A stretch of DNA of 64,000 nt from Xanthobacteraceae bacterium. GTDB taxonomy: Bacteria; Pseudomonadota; Alphaproteobacteria; Rhizobiales; Xanthobacteraceae. How positions within the stretch are numbered: the first letter of the stretch is position 1; each line of letters opens with the position of its first letter. Below the pieces are notes generated by a model, which saw nothing but the letters and a program-made list of their open reading frames with translations, did not search any database and was not told the DNA's origin. Below, piece by piece: positions 35,918 to 45,429 of this stretch. The translations under genes and the position numbers were made by a program. The DNA is taken from NCBI GenBank assembly GCA_022844485.1, contig JALHLQ010000004.1, positions 115,489 through 179,488 of the forward strand, written 5' to 3'.

Positions 35918-36964
35918 ATGACGAAGAAAGTCGCGCTGATCACCGGGGCGACTGGCCAGGACGGTGCTTATCTCGCGGAATTCCTCCTGGCTAAGGGCTA
36001 CGTCGTGCACGGCGTGAAGCGGCGGTCCTCGTCGCTGAACACGCAGCGCGTCGACCATCTCTACATCGACCCACATGAGCGAAGTACGACGTTCTTCCTG
36101 CACTACGGCGACATGACGGACGCCACCAACCTCATCCGCCTGATGCAAGAAACGCAGCCCACCGAAATTTACAATCTCGCGGCGCAAAGCCACGTGCAGG
36201 TTTCCTTCGAGACACCGGAATACACCGCCAATGCCGACGCGCTCGGCACGCTGCGGCTGCTCGAGGCCATCCGCATCCTGCGCATGGAAAAGACCGTGCG
36301 CTTCTACCAGGCCTCGACCTCCGAGCTGTACGGCAATTCGCCGGCGCCGCAGGACGAGAAGACGCCGTTCGCGCCGCGCAGCCCTTATGCCGCCGCCAAG
36401 CTCTATGCCTACTGGATCACGGTGAATTACCGCGAGGCCTACGGCATGCACGCCTCGAATGGGATATTGTTCAACCATGAAAGCCCGATCCGCGGTGAAA
36501 CCTTCGTCACCCGCAAAGTCACCCGTGCCGTTGCCGCGATCGAAGCGGGTCAGCAAGACAAACTTTACATTGGCAATCTCGATGCTCGCCGCGACTGGGG
36601 CCATGCGCGCGATTATGTCGAAGGCATGTGGATGATCCTGCAGCAGGCCACGCCGGACGATTACGTGCTGGCGACCGGCGAGACTCATTCAGTGCGCGAG
36701 TTCATCGAGAAGGCGTTCGCGATGGTCGGCCGGACCATCACCTGGCGCGGGCAGGGCGTCGAGGAGAAGGGCGTCGATGCTGCAACCGGGCAGGTGCTGG
36801 TCGAGGTCGACCCGCGCTATTTCCGTCCGACTGAAGTCGACGTGCTTCAGGGTGACCCAGCCAAGGCGCGCGCGGCGCTCGGCTGGCGGCACCGGACTTC
36901 GTTCGAGGATCTCGTGCGAGAGATGGTTGAGAGCGACCGCCGACAGTTCGCGGATTCGCGATGA
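35918..36964 (+). CDS. gmd: GDP-mannose 4,6-dehydratase
   Basis: Converts GDP-mannose to GDP-4-keto-6-deoxymannose. [16 protein letters not shown] is at 9-24, the catalytic T134/S135/E136 lies in STSELYGN, and Y157/K161 in [28 protein letters not shown], needed for tetramer contacts and substrate, is intact. The end overlaps fcl by four bases. Its product goes to Fcl (GDP-fucose) or to the PerA-like aminotransferase at 11405 (GDP-perosamine). GDP-mannose can be made by ManC at 49088. Confidence 0.95.
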   Translation: MTKKVALITGATGQDGAYLAEFLLAKGYVVHGVKRRSSSLNTQRVDHLYIDPHERSTTFFLHYGDMTDATNLIRLMQETQPTEIYNLAAQSHVQVSFETPEYTANADALGTLRLLEAIRILRMEKTVRFYQASTSELYGNSPAPQDEKTPFAPRSPYAAAKLYAYWITVNYREAYGMHASNGILFNHESPIRGETFVTRKVTRAVAAIEAGQQDKLYIGNLDARRDWGHARDYVEGMWMILQQATPDDYVLATGETHSVREFIEKAFAMVGRTITWRGQGVEEKGVDAATGQVLVEVDPRYFRPTEVDVLQGDPAKARAALGWRHRTSFEDLVREMVESDRRQFADSR

Positions 36965-37917
36965 CCGCGCCCGTTCTCTATTCGCTCGCGGGCAAGCGCG
37001 TTTTCGTCGCCGGTCACCGCGGCATGGTCGGCAGCGCCTTGATGCGGCGGCTCGCGGGCGAAAGGTGCGAACTCATCACCGTGCCGCGCGGCGACGTCGA
37101 CCTGCGCCGGCAGGACGCGGTCGAGCGCTGGATGGCGGCGAACCGGCCGCAGGCCGTCTTTCTCGCCGCGGCCACCGTCGGCGGCATCTACATCAACGAC
37201 GCGCGTCCCGGCGACTTCCTCTACGACAACCTCGCCATCGAAACGAACGTGATCGAGGCCGCGCGCCAGGTCGGCGTCGAGAAGCTGATGTTCCTCGGCT
37301 CGTCCTGCATCTATCCGCGCGCCGCGCGCCAGCCGATGCCGGAGTCGGAGTTGCTCACCGGCCCGCTGGAGCCGACCAATCAGTGGTACGCGCTCGCCAA
37401 GATCGCCGGCATTATGCTGTGCCGGGCCTATCGCCGCCAGCATGGCTGCGACTACATCTCGGCGATGCCGACCAACCTCTACGGGCCCGGCGACAATTTC
37501 GACCTCGAGGCGAGCCACGTGATCCCGGCCCTGATCGCCAAGGCGCATCGGGCGAAGGATCGCGGCGGCGAGATTCCCGTCTGGGGTACCGGCAGCCCGC
37601 TGCGCGAGTTCATGCATGTCGACGACCTTGCCGACGCGGTCGTGTTCCTCATGAAGAACTATTCCGGCGAGGAGCACGTCAACGTCGGCACGGGCCAGGA
37701 AGTCTCGATCCGTGCTCTGGCCGAGACCGTCGCGCGCATCGTCGGGGTCGAGCGGCCGCTGCGCTTCGACCCGGCGAAGCCGGACGGCATGCCGCGCAAG
37801 CTGCTCGACACCGGCCGGCTGCGCGAACTGGGTTGGCAGCCGCGGATCGGCCTGGAAGAGGGCTTACGCGCGACCTACGCTTGGTATCTGGAGCACGTGG
37901 CGCGCCATGCGGCGTGA
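36961..37917 (+). CDS. fcl: GDP-L-fucose synthase
   Basis: Epimerase/reductase making GDP-L-fucose from GDP-4-keto-6-deoxymannose, 318 residues. The Rossmann segment [14 protein letters not shown] is at 18-31, the catalytic Ser and Cys lie in GSSCIYPR near 113-120, and the Tyr/Lys pair is Y143/K147 in [17 protein letters not shown] and [15 protein letters not shown] are also conserved. The ATG overlaps the gmd stop (ATGA). A hairpin about 65 bases past the stop may end this transcription unit. Confidence 0.95.
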   Translation: MTAPVLYSLAGKRVFVAGHRGMVGSALMRRLAGERCELITVPRGDVDLRRQDAVERWMAANRPQAVFLAAATVGGIYINDARPGDFLYDNLAIETNVIEAARQVGVEKLMFLGSSCIYPRAARQPMPESELLTGPLEPTNQWYALAKIAGIMLCRAYRRQHGCDYISAMPTNLYGPGDNFDLEASHVIPALIAKAHRAKDRGGEIPVWGTGSPLREFMHVDDLADAVVFLMKNYSGEEHVNVGTGQEVSIRALAETVARIVGVERPLRFDPAKPDGMPRKLLDTGRLRELGWQPRIGLEEGLRATYAWYLEHVARHAA

Positions 37918-38267
37918 CTCTCGGCAGTTCTACGTCGATGACGCAGACACGTGCTGACGCCAGCCTGCTGACCACTCCATCCCGCAAAGAGAGTTCGTCT
38001 CTCGCGGGTCCGGTTAGAATTTCCTGTCGGTCGTTTTGAAACGGTAGGACTGGTGTGAAGCTACAAACTATTGTAACAGCAGCGCCAATTTAAGGCGATT
38101 TTGACGATCCTCACTAGCCCGTTGGCCGCGCCTCTCAACAGACCGCCGCGCTCGAGCAACCCGCAGCGAGTTGTCGCTCGGCGCAGTGCATTCGTTCCGC
38201 GAGGGCGGGTTGGCACCAGAGGGGTGCTGCTTGAACGTTCTAGGCGTTCGGCTATGGTGGCGCGGCC
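37918..38267. other. intergenic region between fcl and an FkbM gene
   Basis: About 350 bases without a convincing gene. It holds a hairpin at 37981-38008. A TTGAAC (38231-38236) and TATGGT (38253-38258) pair spaced by 16 bases lies just before the FkbM ATG, close enough that transcription from it would be nearly leaderless; this pair is weak. No tRNA or recognisable coding remnant was seen on either strand. Confidence 0.5.
37981..38008. terminator. hairpin past fcl, possible terminator
   Basis: CCCGC-AA-AGAGA pairs with TCTCT-C-GCGGG around a five-base loop GTTCG. The stem has a small internal bulge. There is no T-run after it on the plus strand, so if it stops transcription it does so weakly or with Rho. 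Confidence 0.35.
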
Positions 38268-39089
38268 ATGATCCGGTTTACCTTTCGGGCCTATCAAGAC
38301 ATTCTCGCTGGGCGTGGCATCGGACGCCTCCCGGGTGTTCCGGCGCTCACGCGCGCAGTCGCCTCGGCAACAGGAGCCAACGCGCTTGGGCGCTGGGCCG
38401 TCATGCGCAGTCCGGTCAGTTTCGAGGGATTCCGCCTCTACCTCGACCCTCGATCCACCAGCGCGCCGCTATCGGGCAAAGGTTTCAACCGGAAGGAAGC
38501 GGAGTATGTGCGCGGCGCCCTGCAGCCCGGTGATGTCGCCGTGGATGTGGGGGCCAATATCGGCTTCTTCTCGGTTCTGTTCGGAACGCTCGTCGGTCCG
38601 GAGGGCTCCGTGGTCGCCTTCGAGCCGGTCCCGGAAAACTTGTCCGTCCTGAAGCGCAACCTGAGCCTCAACGCCCTGGGGAATGTCGCCATCGTCGAAG
38701 CCGCCTGCGGTCGCACAAACGGCGTCACCGCGATGCAAATGGGCAGAAACTTTTCGACCGCCCGCATGGCGGGTGAAGGTCGTTCTGTCTCTCTCACCAC
38801 CATCGATTCTGTGATGTCGGCCGAGGCCCGGCCCGTCCGATTCATGAAGATCGATATAGAGGGAGCGGAACTTTTCGCCCTCGAAGGCTCGATAGAAACC
38901 ATCGCCCGCAGTCCGGACATCGAGCTTATACTCGAGTACAACGAGAGCGCCTTTCTGCACTATGGATATACTGGGGCGAACGTGCTCGACTTCATGGCCT
39001 CGCGGGGCTTCCGGTCCACGGACGTTCGTAGCGGACAGCCGTTCGCCGGCTCAGCCGGGACAACTAACTTGCTGTTTTCGCGCCGCTAG
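38268..39089 (+). CDS. FkbM family SAM-dependent methyltransferase
   Basis: A 273-residue FkbM protein with DVAVDVGANIGFFSVLFG (motif I), VVAFEPVPENLSVLKRNLSLN and RFMKIDIEGAELFALEGS, the family's best-preserved segments. It differs clearly from the FkbM protein at 893-1723, so it is not a recent duplicate. The TAG stop at 39087 overlaps the end of a decayed APS-kinase fragment on the other strand. Likely an O-methyltransferase of the surface glycan. Confidence 0.85.
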   Translation: MIRFTFRAYQDILAGRGIGRLPGVPALTRAVASATGANALGRWAVMRSPVSFEGFRLYLDPRSTSAPLSGKGFNRKEAEYVRGALQPGDVAVDVGANIGFFSVLFGTLVGPEGSVVAFEPVPENLSVLKRNLSLNALGNVAIVEAACGRTNGVTAMQMGRNFSTARMAGEGRSVSLTTIDSVMSAEARPVRFMKIDIEGAELFALEGSIETIARSPDIELILEYNESAFLHYGYTGANVLDFMASRGFRSTDVRSGQPFAGSAGTTNLLFSRR

Positions 39090-39324
39090 ACGACCTCTCG
39101 GATCATGACGTTAGTGTTGAGTTCGAGGCGGGACTGCATGCGCGCAACGCCGGTGAAATTCTTGATCGCCGGCGAGCGCTCGCTTGTAGAATTCGTTCAG
39201 ATCGTGCGCGATACACTGCTCGATCGGCGCGTCGACGAAGATCTCGAAGGACTCGCCCTCTTCCGGTCAACTCGCGCAGCATGCGGCGTTTAGTGTGAAA
39301 CGGCGAAATAAGCAAATATAGCAC
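39086..39324 (-). pseudogene. cysC: decayed APS kinase (cysC/nodQ C-terminal) fragment
   Basis: On the minus strand, reading frames hop but together reconstruct the C-terminal part of APS kinase. First VLYLLISPFHTKRRMLREL. After a +1 shift near 39260 comes EEGESFEIFVDAPIEQCIAH followed by YKRALAG. After another +1 shift near 39168 comes IKNFTGV. The intact CysC domain of the cysNC gene has [43 protein letters not shown] and IKNFTGV in the same order. The N-terminal P-loop half is missing. At least two frameshifts make it non-functional. Confidence 0.85.
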
Positions 39325-39337
39325 TCCATCCTTACAA

Positions 39338-39366
39338 TTGAAATTTGTACGTTTTTGCGCTATTTT
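39338..39366 (+). promoter_or_regulatory. candidate sigma-70 promoter for the transaldolase-like gene
   Basis: TTGAAA at 39338-39343 and TATTTT at 39361-39366 are separated by 17 bases in a markedly A/T-rich patch within GC-rich DNA. It lies 57 bases ahead of the ATG at 39424. It would drive the transaldolase-like gene, and possibly the Gfo/Idh-DegT pair. Sequence match only. Confidence 0.45.
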
Positions 39367-39423
39367 TTATATTCGGCTTGCGAAAGGTCAAGCGAACTCC
39401 TTCAACCCTCCAGGGCCGACCCG

Positions 39424-40176
39424 ATGAGCCCCGTGACCCTCAAATCGCTTAAGGTCAAGCTGTTCACCGATGGTGCCGACAAGGCGCAGATCGTGGAAAT
39501 GGCGAAGCAGAGCTGGATCGCCGGCTTCACCACCAACCCCTCGCTCCTGAAGAAGGCGGGCGTCAGCGACTACGCCGCCTATGGCCGGGAATTGGTCGCC
39601 GCCGTGCCGGACCGCCACATCTCTTTCGAGGTCTTCTCAGACGACATCCCGGAGATGGTCGCGCAGGGGCGCGTCATCGCCTCCTGGGGCAAGAACGTCT
39701 ACCTGAAGCTGCCCGTCATCAATACGCGCGGCGAAACGCTATACGAAGCGGTGCGAACGCTGACGCGCGAAGGCGTCAAGATCAACATGACCGCAATCTT
39801 CACGAGCGAGCAGGTCGCCCGCGCGATCGAGGCGCTCGATGGCGGCGCCCCCGCCTGCGTCTCGGTATTCGCCGGCCGGCTTGCCGACTTCGGAATCGAT
39901 TACAAGCCGATCATGCAGGATGCGATTGCCCGCGCCCGCAAGACCAGAAACATCGAGATCATCTGGGCCTCGACCCGCGAGGTCTATAACGTGGTGGAGG
40001 CGGACCAGATGGGTTGCCACATCATCACTGCGCCGGCCGACGTGCTGAAGAAGCTGCCGGCGCTCGGCACCCAGACAGCAGCCGAACTGTCGCTGGCGGC
40101 CGTCAAAGCCTTCCGCGAGGATGCAGTCGCCGCCGGCCTGCGGCTCGACGTGCCGGCTTCGCGCGCGGCGGAATAG
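39424..40176 (+). CDS. transaldolase-like protein
   Basis: A 250-residue TIM-barrel protein of the transaldolase family. D16 is in LFTDGAD, the signature GFTTNPSLL spans 35-42, and the Schiff-base lysine is K95 in VYLKLPV. INMTAIFTSEQV and SVFAGRLADFGID also fit. It is shorter than central-metabolism transaldolases and resembles those in polysaccharide loci, whose reaction is not known to me. I use the ATG at 39424, since the upstream extension from 39355 lies in the promoter-like A/T patch. The next gene starts 169 bases later. Confidence 0.85.
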   Translation: MSPVTLKSLKVKLFTDGADKAQIVEMAKQSWIAGFTTNPSLLKKAGVSDYAAYGRELVAAVPDRHISFEVFSDDIPEMVAQGRVIASWGKNVYLKLPVINTRGETLYEAVRTLTREGVKINMTAIFTSEQVARAIEALDGGAPACVSVFAGRLADFGIDYKPIMQDAIARARKTRNIEIIWASTREVYNVVEADQMGCHIITAPADVLKKLPALGTQTAAELSLAAVKAFREDAVAAGLRLDVPASRAAE

Positions 40177-40344
40177 AGATTGCAGGCCGCTGGTTAAGGT
40201 TTCCGTCCGGGCTTTTCCCCAAGTGTAACGCTTTGAATCAAAACGTGTTCACCCCGATTCCGGTCGGTGGTCGCCAGTCGCCGGCGAGCGTGCTAGGGGA
40301 AAAGCCGGGGCCCCGACAGAGGGTCTGGGGGAAGCTGTCGAATT
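40177..40344. other. intergenic region with an 11-bp inverted repeat
   Basis: GGCTTTTCCCC at 40210-40220 is repeated inverted as GGGGAAAAGCC at 40296-40306, with 75 bases between. The region separates the transaldolase-like gene from the Gfo/Idh gene. No gene was seen. The repeat could be a protein-binding or folding element, or chance. Confidence 0.3.
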
Positions 40345-41346
40345 ATGTCGCAAGCCGCAGGCTCAAGCGCTGAACGTCCACTGCGCGTCGGTGTCGTCGG
40401 TGTCGGCGTCATGGGCAGCAACCATGCCCGTGTCTTCGCCGGCCTGCCGGGCACCGAGCTCGTCGGCGTCGCCGATCCCGATGGCAAGCAGGCGGACTTC
40501 GTCGCCCGCACGCTCGGCTGCGCATCCGTGAGCAATATCGGCGAACTGCTCGATCTCGGCATCGACGCCATCACCGTCGCTGCGCCGACCCATCTCCATC
40601 GCGATATCTCGCTTGTCTGCATCGAGCGTGGTGTCCACGTCATGGTGGAAAAGCCGATCGCGTCGACGGTGGAGGAGGGGCACGAGATCATCCAGGCCGC
40701 CCGGGCGGCCGGTGTCACGCTCATGGTCGGCCATGTCGAGCGTTTCAACCCGGCGGTCGAAGCGATCAAGGAAGCGATCCGCGGCGAGGACATCCTTTCC
40801 ATCGCCATCACCCGCGTTGGTCCTTTTCCGCCGCGCATGTCGAACGTCGGCGTGGTGATCGATCTCGCTGTGCACGATATCGACCTGATCCGCTGGTTCA
40901 CCGATTCCGACATTGTCGAGGTGCAGCCACAACTCTCTAGCGCCGTCGCCGAGCGCGAGGACATCGCGTTGTTGCAGTTCCGCACCGCCTCTGGTGTGCT
41001 GGCGCACATCAATACGAACTGGTTGACGCCGTTCAAGGCGCGCAACGTCACCGTCGCCACCCGCGGCAAATACGTGATGGGCGATCTGCTCACCCGCCAA
41101 GTCACCGAATGCTTCGGCTTCCAGCCGGACGGCAGTTATTCCATGCGCCATTTGTCGGTCGGTCACGCCGAGCCGCTGCGTTCTGAACTGCTCGCCTTCC
41201 TGCGCGCAGTTCGCTCCGGTGCCGCCCCCGCCGTCACCGGCGAGGAGGGCGTCGCCAGTCTTGAGATCGCGACCCATTGTCTCGCGTCCCGCCCGGCGAC
41301 CGCGGCGCCCGCGCAGCGTAAGGCCGCGCGCGCCTTCGTCGTTTGA
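40345..41346 (+). CDS. Gfo/Idh/MocA oxidoreductase (WbpB/GnnA-like)
   Basis: NAD-dependent sugar-nucleotide oxidoreductase of 333 residues. The dinucleotide site VGVVGVGVMGSNHARV is near 15-30, the EKP catalytic lysine is at 102-104 (MVEKPIAST), then MVGHVERFNPAV and VVIDLAVHDIDLIRW. The partner aminotransferase starts right after it. The pair can be read two ways: WbpB/WbpE for 2,3-diamino uronates, or GnnA/GnnB, which make UDP-GlcNAc3N for lipid A as known in some alpha- and gammaproteobacteria. Sequence alone does not decide. Confidence 0.88.
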   Translation: MSQAAGSSAERPLRVGVVGVGVMGSNHARVFAGLPGTELVGVADPDGKQADFVARTLGCASVSNIGELLDLGIDAITVAAPTHLHRDISLVCIERGVHVMVEKPIASTVEEGHEIIQAARAAGVTLMVGHVERFNPAVEAIKEAIRGEDILSIAITRVGPFPPRMSNVGVVIDLAVHDIDLIRWFTDSDIVEVQPQLSSAVAEREDIALLQFRTASGVLAHINTNWLTPFKARNVTVATRGKYVMGDLLTRQVTECFGFQPDGSYSMRHLSVGHAEPLRSELLAFLRAVRSGAAPAVTGEEGVASLEIATHCLASRPATAAPAQRKAARAFVV

Positions 41347-41372
41347 TCGACCGCTCCCAATCGGATCTTGCA

Positions 41373-42521
41373 ATGAACGTGCGTACCGAATTGCCGCCCA
41401 CTCCGTTCATCGACGTTGCCGCCCAGCGCCGGCGGCTGGGGCCGGCGATTGATGCTGCGGTGGCGCGCGTGCTCAACCACTGCCAATTCATCATGGGGCC
41501 GGAGGTTCGCGCCTTCGAGGCGGAACTCGCCGCCTTCTGCGGCGCGAAGCACGTAATTACCTGTGCGAGCGGCACCGATGCGCTGGTGCTCGGCCTGCGC
41601 GCCTTGGGGATCGGCCCGGGCGATGTGGTGATCTGCCCTTCGTTCACCTTCTGCGCCACCGCTGAGGTGGCCGCACTGGTCGGCGCGACACCGGTGTTCG
41701 TCGACGTCGATCCGCTCACCTTCAATATTGACGCGAATGGCATCGCCGGCGCGGTCGAGACGGCCACGGCCGCCGGCCTGACGCCGAAGGCGGTGATCCC
41801 GGTCGACCTATTCGGCCTGCCGGCCGATCACTCGGCCGTCGCCGCAGCGGCAAAGGCGGCCAACTTGTTTGTGCTCGACGACGCCGCGCAGGGCTTTGGC
41901 GCCATCTATCGGAACAAGCGGCTCGGCACCTTCGGCCACGCCACGGCCACCAGCTTCTTTCCGGCCAAGCCGCTCGGCTGCTACGGCGACGGCGGCGCGG
42001 TGATGACCGACGACGACGCGCTGGCCGACGCCATGCGCAGCATCCGCGTCCATGGGCAGGGCAGCGACAAATACGATAACGTCCGCATCGGGCTCGCTTC
42101 GCGCCTCGATACCGTCCAGGCGGCAGTGCTGAGTGAGAAGCTGAAGATCTTCCCGGACGAGATCGACGCGCGCAACAAGGCCGCGCGCTACTATTCCAAT
42201 GCGCTGGCCGACGTCGTCACCGTTCCCGCAGTGCCCAAGGGCTACACGTCGGTGTGGGCGCAATACACCATCCGCGTTTCCGGCGGTCGCCGCGACGCGC
42301 TCGCGGCCGCGCTCAAGGCCGAAGGGATTCCGACCGCGGTGTATTATCCAATTCCGCTGCACCGGCAGCAGGCCTACAGGCATTATCCGGTCGGCAAGGG
42401 CGGCTTGCCGGTGAGCGAGCGGCTGGCCGGCGAAGTCATCAGCCTGCCGATGCATGCCTATCTCGACACGGCGACGCAGGATCGGATCATTGAAGCGACA
42501 CGCCGCGCCCTCAAGGCCTGA
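41373..42521 (+). CDS. DegT/DnrJ/EryC1 aminotransferase (WbpE/GnnB-like)
   Basis: PLP-dependent sugar aminotransferase of 382 residues. The lysine is in [23 protein letters not shown], and [13 protein letters not shown] carries the PLP-binding Asp. [13 protein letters not shown] is the WbpE/WlbC/GnnB form, distinct from the FdtB- and PerA-like enzymes elsewhere in this locus. It should use the 3-keto product of the upstream oxidoreductase. I prefer the ATG at 41373; a TTG at 41343 overlaps the upstream stop. The C-terminus contains [16 protein letters not shown], as in the family. Confidence 0.9.
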   Translation: MNVRTELPPTPFIDVAAQRRRLGPAIDAAVARVLNHCQFIMGPEVRAFEAELAAFCGAKHVITCASGTDALVLGLRALGIGPGDVVICPSFTFCATAEVAALVGATPVFVDVDPLTFNIDANGIAGAVETATAAGLTPKAVIPVDLFGLPADHSAVAAAAKAANLFVLDDAAQGFGAIYRNKRLGTFGHATATSFFPAKPLGCYGDGGAVMTDDDALADAMRSIRVHGQGSDKYDNVRIGLASRLDTVQAAVLSEKLKIFPDEIDARNKAARYYSNALADVVTVPAVPKGYTSVWAQYTIRVSGGRRDALAAALKAEGIPTAVYYPIPLHRQQAYRHYPVGKGGLPVSERLAGEVISLPMHAYLDTATQDRIIEATRRALKA

Positions 42522-42628
42522 CTCTCCGGGCAGGAATTTCTCCGGCTGGAATCCGATTTGAAACGGCCGTGGTTCCCTTCCGGGCCGGAAATGCGGTAGC
42601 ACAGGCACGGGTAACTCAGACCGAACGA

Positions 42629-43540
42629 ATGACTTGGCGAAACAAACACATCCGCTTGCGCCGCCTGGAGGCGGAAGCGATCCAGATCATCCGCGAGGCT
42701 GTGGCCGAGTTCCGCAATCCGGTCATGCTCTACTCCATCGGCAAGGACTCGAGCGCGATGCTGCACCTCGCGCAAAAGGCCTTCATGCCCGGCAAGCCGC
42801 CGTTTCCGCTGCTGCACGTCGACACTACCTGGAAATTTCGCGAAATGATCGCGTTTCGCGACGAGACCGCGGGACGTCTTGGCATGGACCTGCTGGTGCA
42901 CGTCAACGAGGAGGGGCTCTCGCGCGGCATCTCGCCGGTCGCCTCGGGCTCGGCCGTGCACACGCAGGTGATGAAGACCGAAGGCCTGCGCCAGGCGCTC
43001 GACAAGTGGAAATTCGACGCCGCCTTTGGCGGCGCGCGCCGCGACGAGGAGAAGAGCCGCGCCAAGGAGCGCATCTTCTCGCACCGCTCGGTGAATCACG
43101 GCTGGGACCCGCGGAACCAGCGGCCAGAGCTGTGGCGGCTGTTTAACACGCGCATCAAGCAAGGCGAATCCATGCGCGTCTTCCCGCTGTCCAACTGGAC
43201 CGAGCTCGACGTCTGGGAGTACATCCGCGCCGAAAATATCCCTGTGGTGCCGCTGTATTTTGCGAAGCCGCGTCCGGTGGTGGAGCGCGAGGGCGCGCTC
43301 ATCATGGTCGACGATGAGCGGCTGCCGCTCGCACCCGGCGAAAAGCCGCGGACGGTGACCGTTCGTTTCCGCACGCTCGGCTGCTACCCGCTCACCGGCG
43401 CGATCCGCTCCGACGCCGACACGCTCGACGCGATCATCGCGGAAATGCGCGCCTCCAAAAGCTCGGAGCGTCAGGGTCGGCTCATCGACCATGACGAAAG
43501 CAGCTCGATGGAGAAGAAAAAGCGCGAGGGCTACTTCTGA
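42629..43540 (+). CDS. cysD: sulfate adenylyltransferase subunit 2
   Basis: ATP-sulfurylase small subunit, 303 residues. The PP-loop is [14 protein letters not shown], followed by [35 protein letters not shown] and [12 protein letters not shown]. It makes APS from ATP and sulfate together with CysN. The ATG at 42629 gives the family length; an upstream start at 42569 adds 20 residues of unlikely origin. The stop overlaps the cysNC start by one base. No cysH, cysI or cysG is nearby, so this copy may serve sulfation rather than reduction. Confidence 0.95.
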   Translation: MTWRNKHIRLRRLEAEAIQIIREAVAEFRNPVMLYSIGKDSSAMLHLAQKAFMPGKPPFPLLHVDTTWKFREMIAFRDETAGRLGMDLLVHVNEEGLSRGISPVASGSAVHTQVMKTEGLRQALDKWKFDAAFGGARRDEEKSRAKERIFSHRSVNHGWDPRNQRPELWRLFNTRIKQGESMRVFPLSNWTELDVWEYIRAENIPVVPLYFAKPRPVVEREGALIMVDDERLPLAPGEKPRTVTVRFRTLGCYPLTGAIRSDADTLDAIIAEMRASKSSERQGRLIDHDESSSMEKKKREGYF

Positions 43541-45429
43541 TGCTGGAGCCCGCCACCCGCGCCACCGTTTCTTCCGCCGCCGAATCCGACACGCGGCCGG
43601 CGCTGCGCTTCCTCACCTGCGGCTCGGTCGACGACGGCAAGTCGACGCTGATCGGCCGGCTGCTCTACGAGCAGAACCTGGTCTTCGACGATCATCTCGC
43701 AGCCCTTGAGCGCGACTCCAGAAAGCACGGCACCACCGGCGCCGAGGTCGACTTCGCGCTCTTGCTCGACGGCCTGGAGGCCGAGCGCGAGCAGGGCATT
43801 ACCATCGACGTCGCCTACCGCTATTTCGCGACGCCGCGCCGCTCCTTCATCGTCGCCGACACGCCCGGCCACGAGCAGTACACCCGCAACATGGCGACCG
43901 GCGCCTCCAATGCCGAGCTCGCCGTTCTGCTGGTCGACGCGCGCAAGGGGCTGCTGGCGCAGACCCGCCGCCACGCCATCATCGCGAGCCTGCTGGGCAT
44001 CCGTTACGCCGTGCTGGCGGTGAACAAGATCGACCTCGTCGGCTACGACGAGGCGGTGTTCGCGCGCATCGCCGCGGAATTCGCCGAGTTCGCCGCGCCG
44101 CTCGGCTTCAAGGAGATCCGCGCGATTCCGATCTCGGCGCGCCTCGGCGACAACGTCTCGGCCACGAGCGCCAATACGCCGTGGTATCGGGGCGGGCCGC
44201 TCCTCGCCTATCTCGAGACGGTGAATGTCGAGGAGGACCGCGCCGCCAAGCCGTTCCGCATGGCCGTGCAGTGGGTGAACCGGCCGAACCTCGACTTCCG
44301 CGGCTTCGCCGGCACCGTCGCCGGCGGCGTCCTGCGCGTGGGTGACGAGATCGCCGCGCTGCCGTCGGGCCGCACCAGCACCGTGACCGCGATCCTGAGC
44401 GCGGGCGAGGCGGTGGACGCGGCCGAAGCGGGCGACGCCGTGACCGTGACGCTCGCCGACGAGATCGACATCACGCGTGGCGACATGCTCGCGGCGCTGC
44501 GCGACCGCCCGCAGGTGGCCGACCAGTTCGCCGCGCATCTCGTCTGGATGGCGAACGACAGGCTGATGCCGGGCCGCTCTTACCTGATGAAAATCAACCA
44601 CGCGACGCTGGCCGCGACGGTGACCGAGCTCAAGCATCGGGTCGACGTCGACACGCTGGCCCGGCTCGCCGCCAAGATGCTGTCGCTCAACGAGGTCGGC
44701 GTCTGCAATCTCTCGGTCGCCCGCCCGGTCGCCTTCGACGCCTATGCCGACAGCCGCGACACCGGCGCCTTCATCCTGATCGACCGCTACACCAACGAGA
44801 CCGTAGCGGCCGGCATGATCGACTTCGCGCTGCGCCGCGCCACCAACATCCACCACCAGGCGATCACCGTCAGCAAGGCCGAACGTGCCCGCCTGATGCA
44901 CCACAAGCCCGCGGTACTGTGGTTCACCGGCCTGTCCGGCGCCGGCAAGTCCACCGTCGCCAATCTGGTGGAGGCGGGCCTGCACGCACGCGGGCTGCAC
45001 ACGTTGATGCTCGACGGCGACAACATTCGTCACGGTCTCAATAAGGACCTCGGCTTCGCCGAGACCGACCGCGTCGAGAATATCCGGCGCATCGGCGAGG
45101 TCGCCAAGCTGATGACGGACGCAGGGCTGATCGTGCTGTGCTCGTTCATCTCGCCGTTCCGCGCCGAGCGCCGCATGGTGCGCGAGTTGATCGAGGAGGG
45201 CGAGTTCATCGAGATATTCGTCGATGCGCCGCTCGAGGCCTGCATCGCGCGCGATCCGAAGGGCCTCTACAAGCGCGCGCTTGCCGGAGAGATCAAGAAC
45301 TTCACCGGCGTCGATCAGGCTTACGAAAGGCCGGAGAATCCCGAGCTGCGTCTCGATGCGGGCGAAGGGGCTCCCGCGGCCCTGGCCGAGCAGGTCATCG
45401 AACTGCTGATTGCCCGCAAGCTCTGGTGA
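43540..45429 (+). CDS. cysNC: bifunctional sulfate adenylyltransferase subunit 1/APS kinase
   Basis: Fused CysN-CysC of 629 residues, the NodQ arrangement. The GTPase half shows [14 protein letters not shown] (G1), [12 protein letters not shown] (G3) and [13 protein letters not shown] (G4). The kinase half, from about residue 455, has [49 protein letters not shown] and IKNFTGV. With CysD it produces PAPS, the donor for sulfotransferases such as that at 10437. No stop signal was seen right after it. Confidence 0.95.
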   Translation: MLEPATRATVSSAAESDTRPALRFLTCGSVDDGKSTLIGRLLYEQNLVFDDHLAALERDSRKHGTTGAEVDFALLLDGLEAEREQGITIDVAYRYFATPRRSFIVADTPGHEQYTRNMATGASNAELAVLLVDARKGLLAQTRRHAIIASLLGIRYAVLAVNKIDLVGYDEAVFARIAAEFAEFAAPLGFKEIRAIPISARLGDNVSATSANTPWYRGGPLLAYLETVNVEEDRAAKPFRMAVQWVNRPNLDFRGFAGTVAGGVLRVGDEIAALPSGRTSTVTAILSAGEAVDAAEAGDAVTVTLADEIDITRGDMLAALRDRPQVADQFAAHLVWMANDRLMPGRSYLMKINHATLAATVTELKHRVDVDTLARLAAKMLSLNEVGVCNLSVARPVAFDAYADSRDTGAFILIDRYTNETVAAGMIDFALRRATNIHHQAITVSKAERARLMHHKPAVLWFTGLSGAGKSTVANLVEAGLHARGLHTLMLDGDNIRHGLNKDLGFAETDRVENIRRIGEVAKLMTDAGLIVLCSFISPFRAERRMVRELIEEGEFIEIFVDAPLEACIARDPKGLYKRALAGEIKNFTGVDQAYERPENPELRLDAGEGAPAALAEQVIELLIARKLW

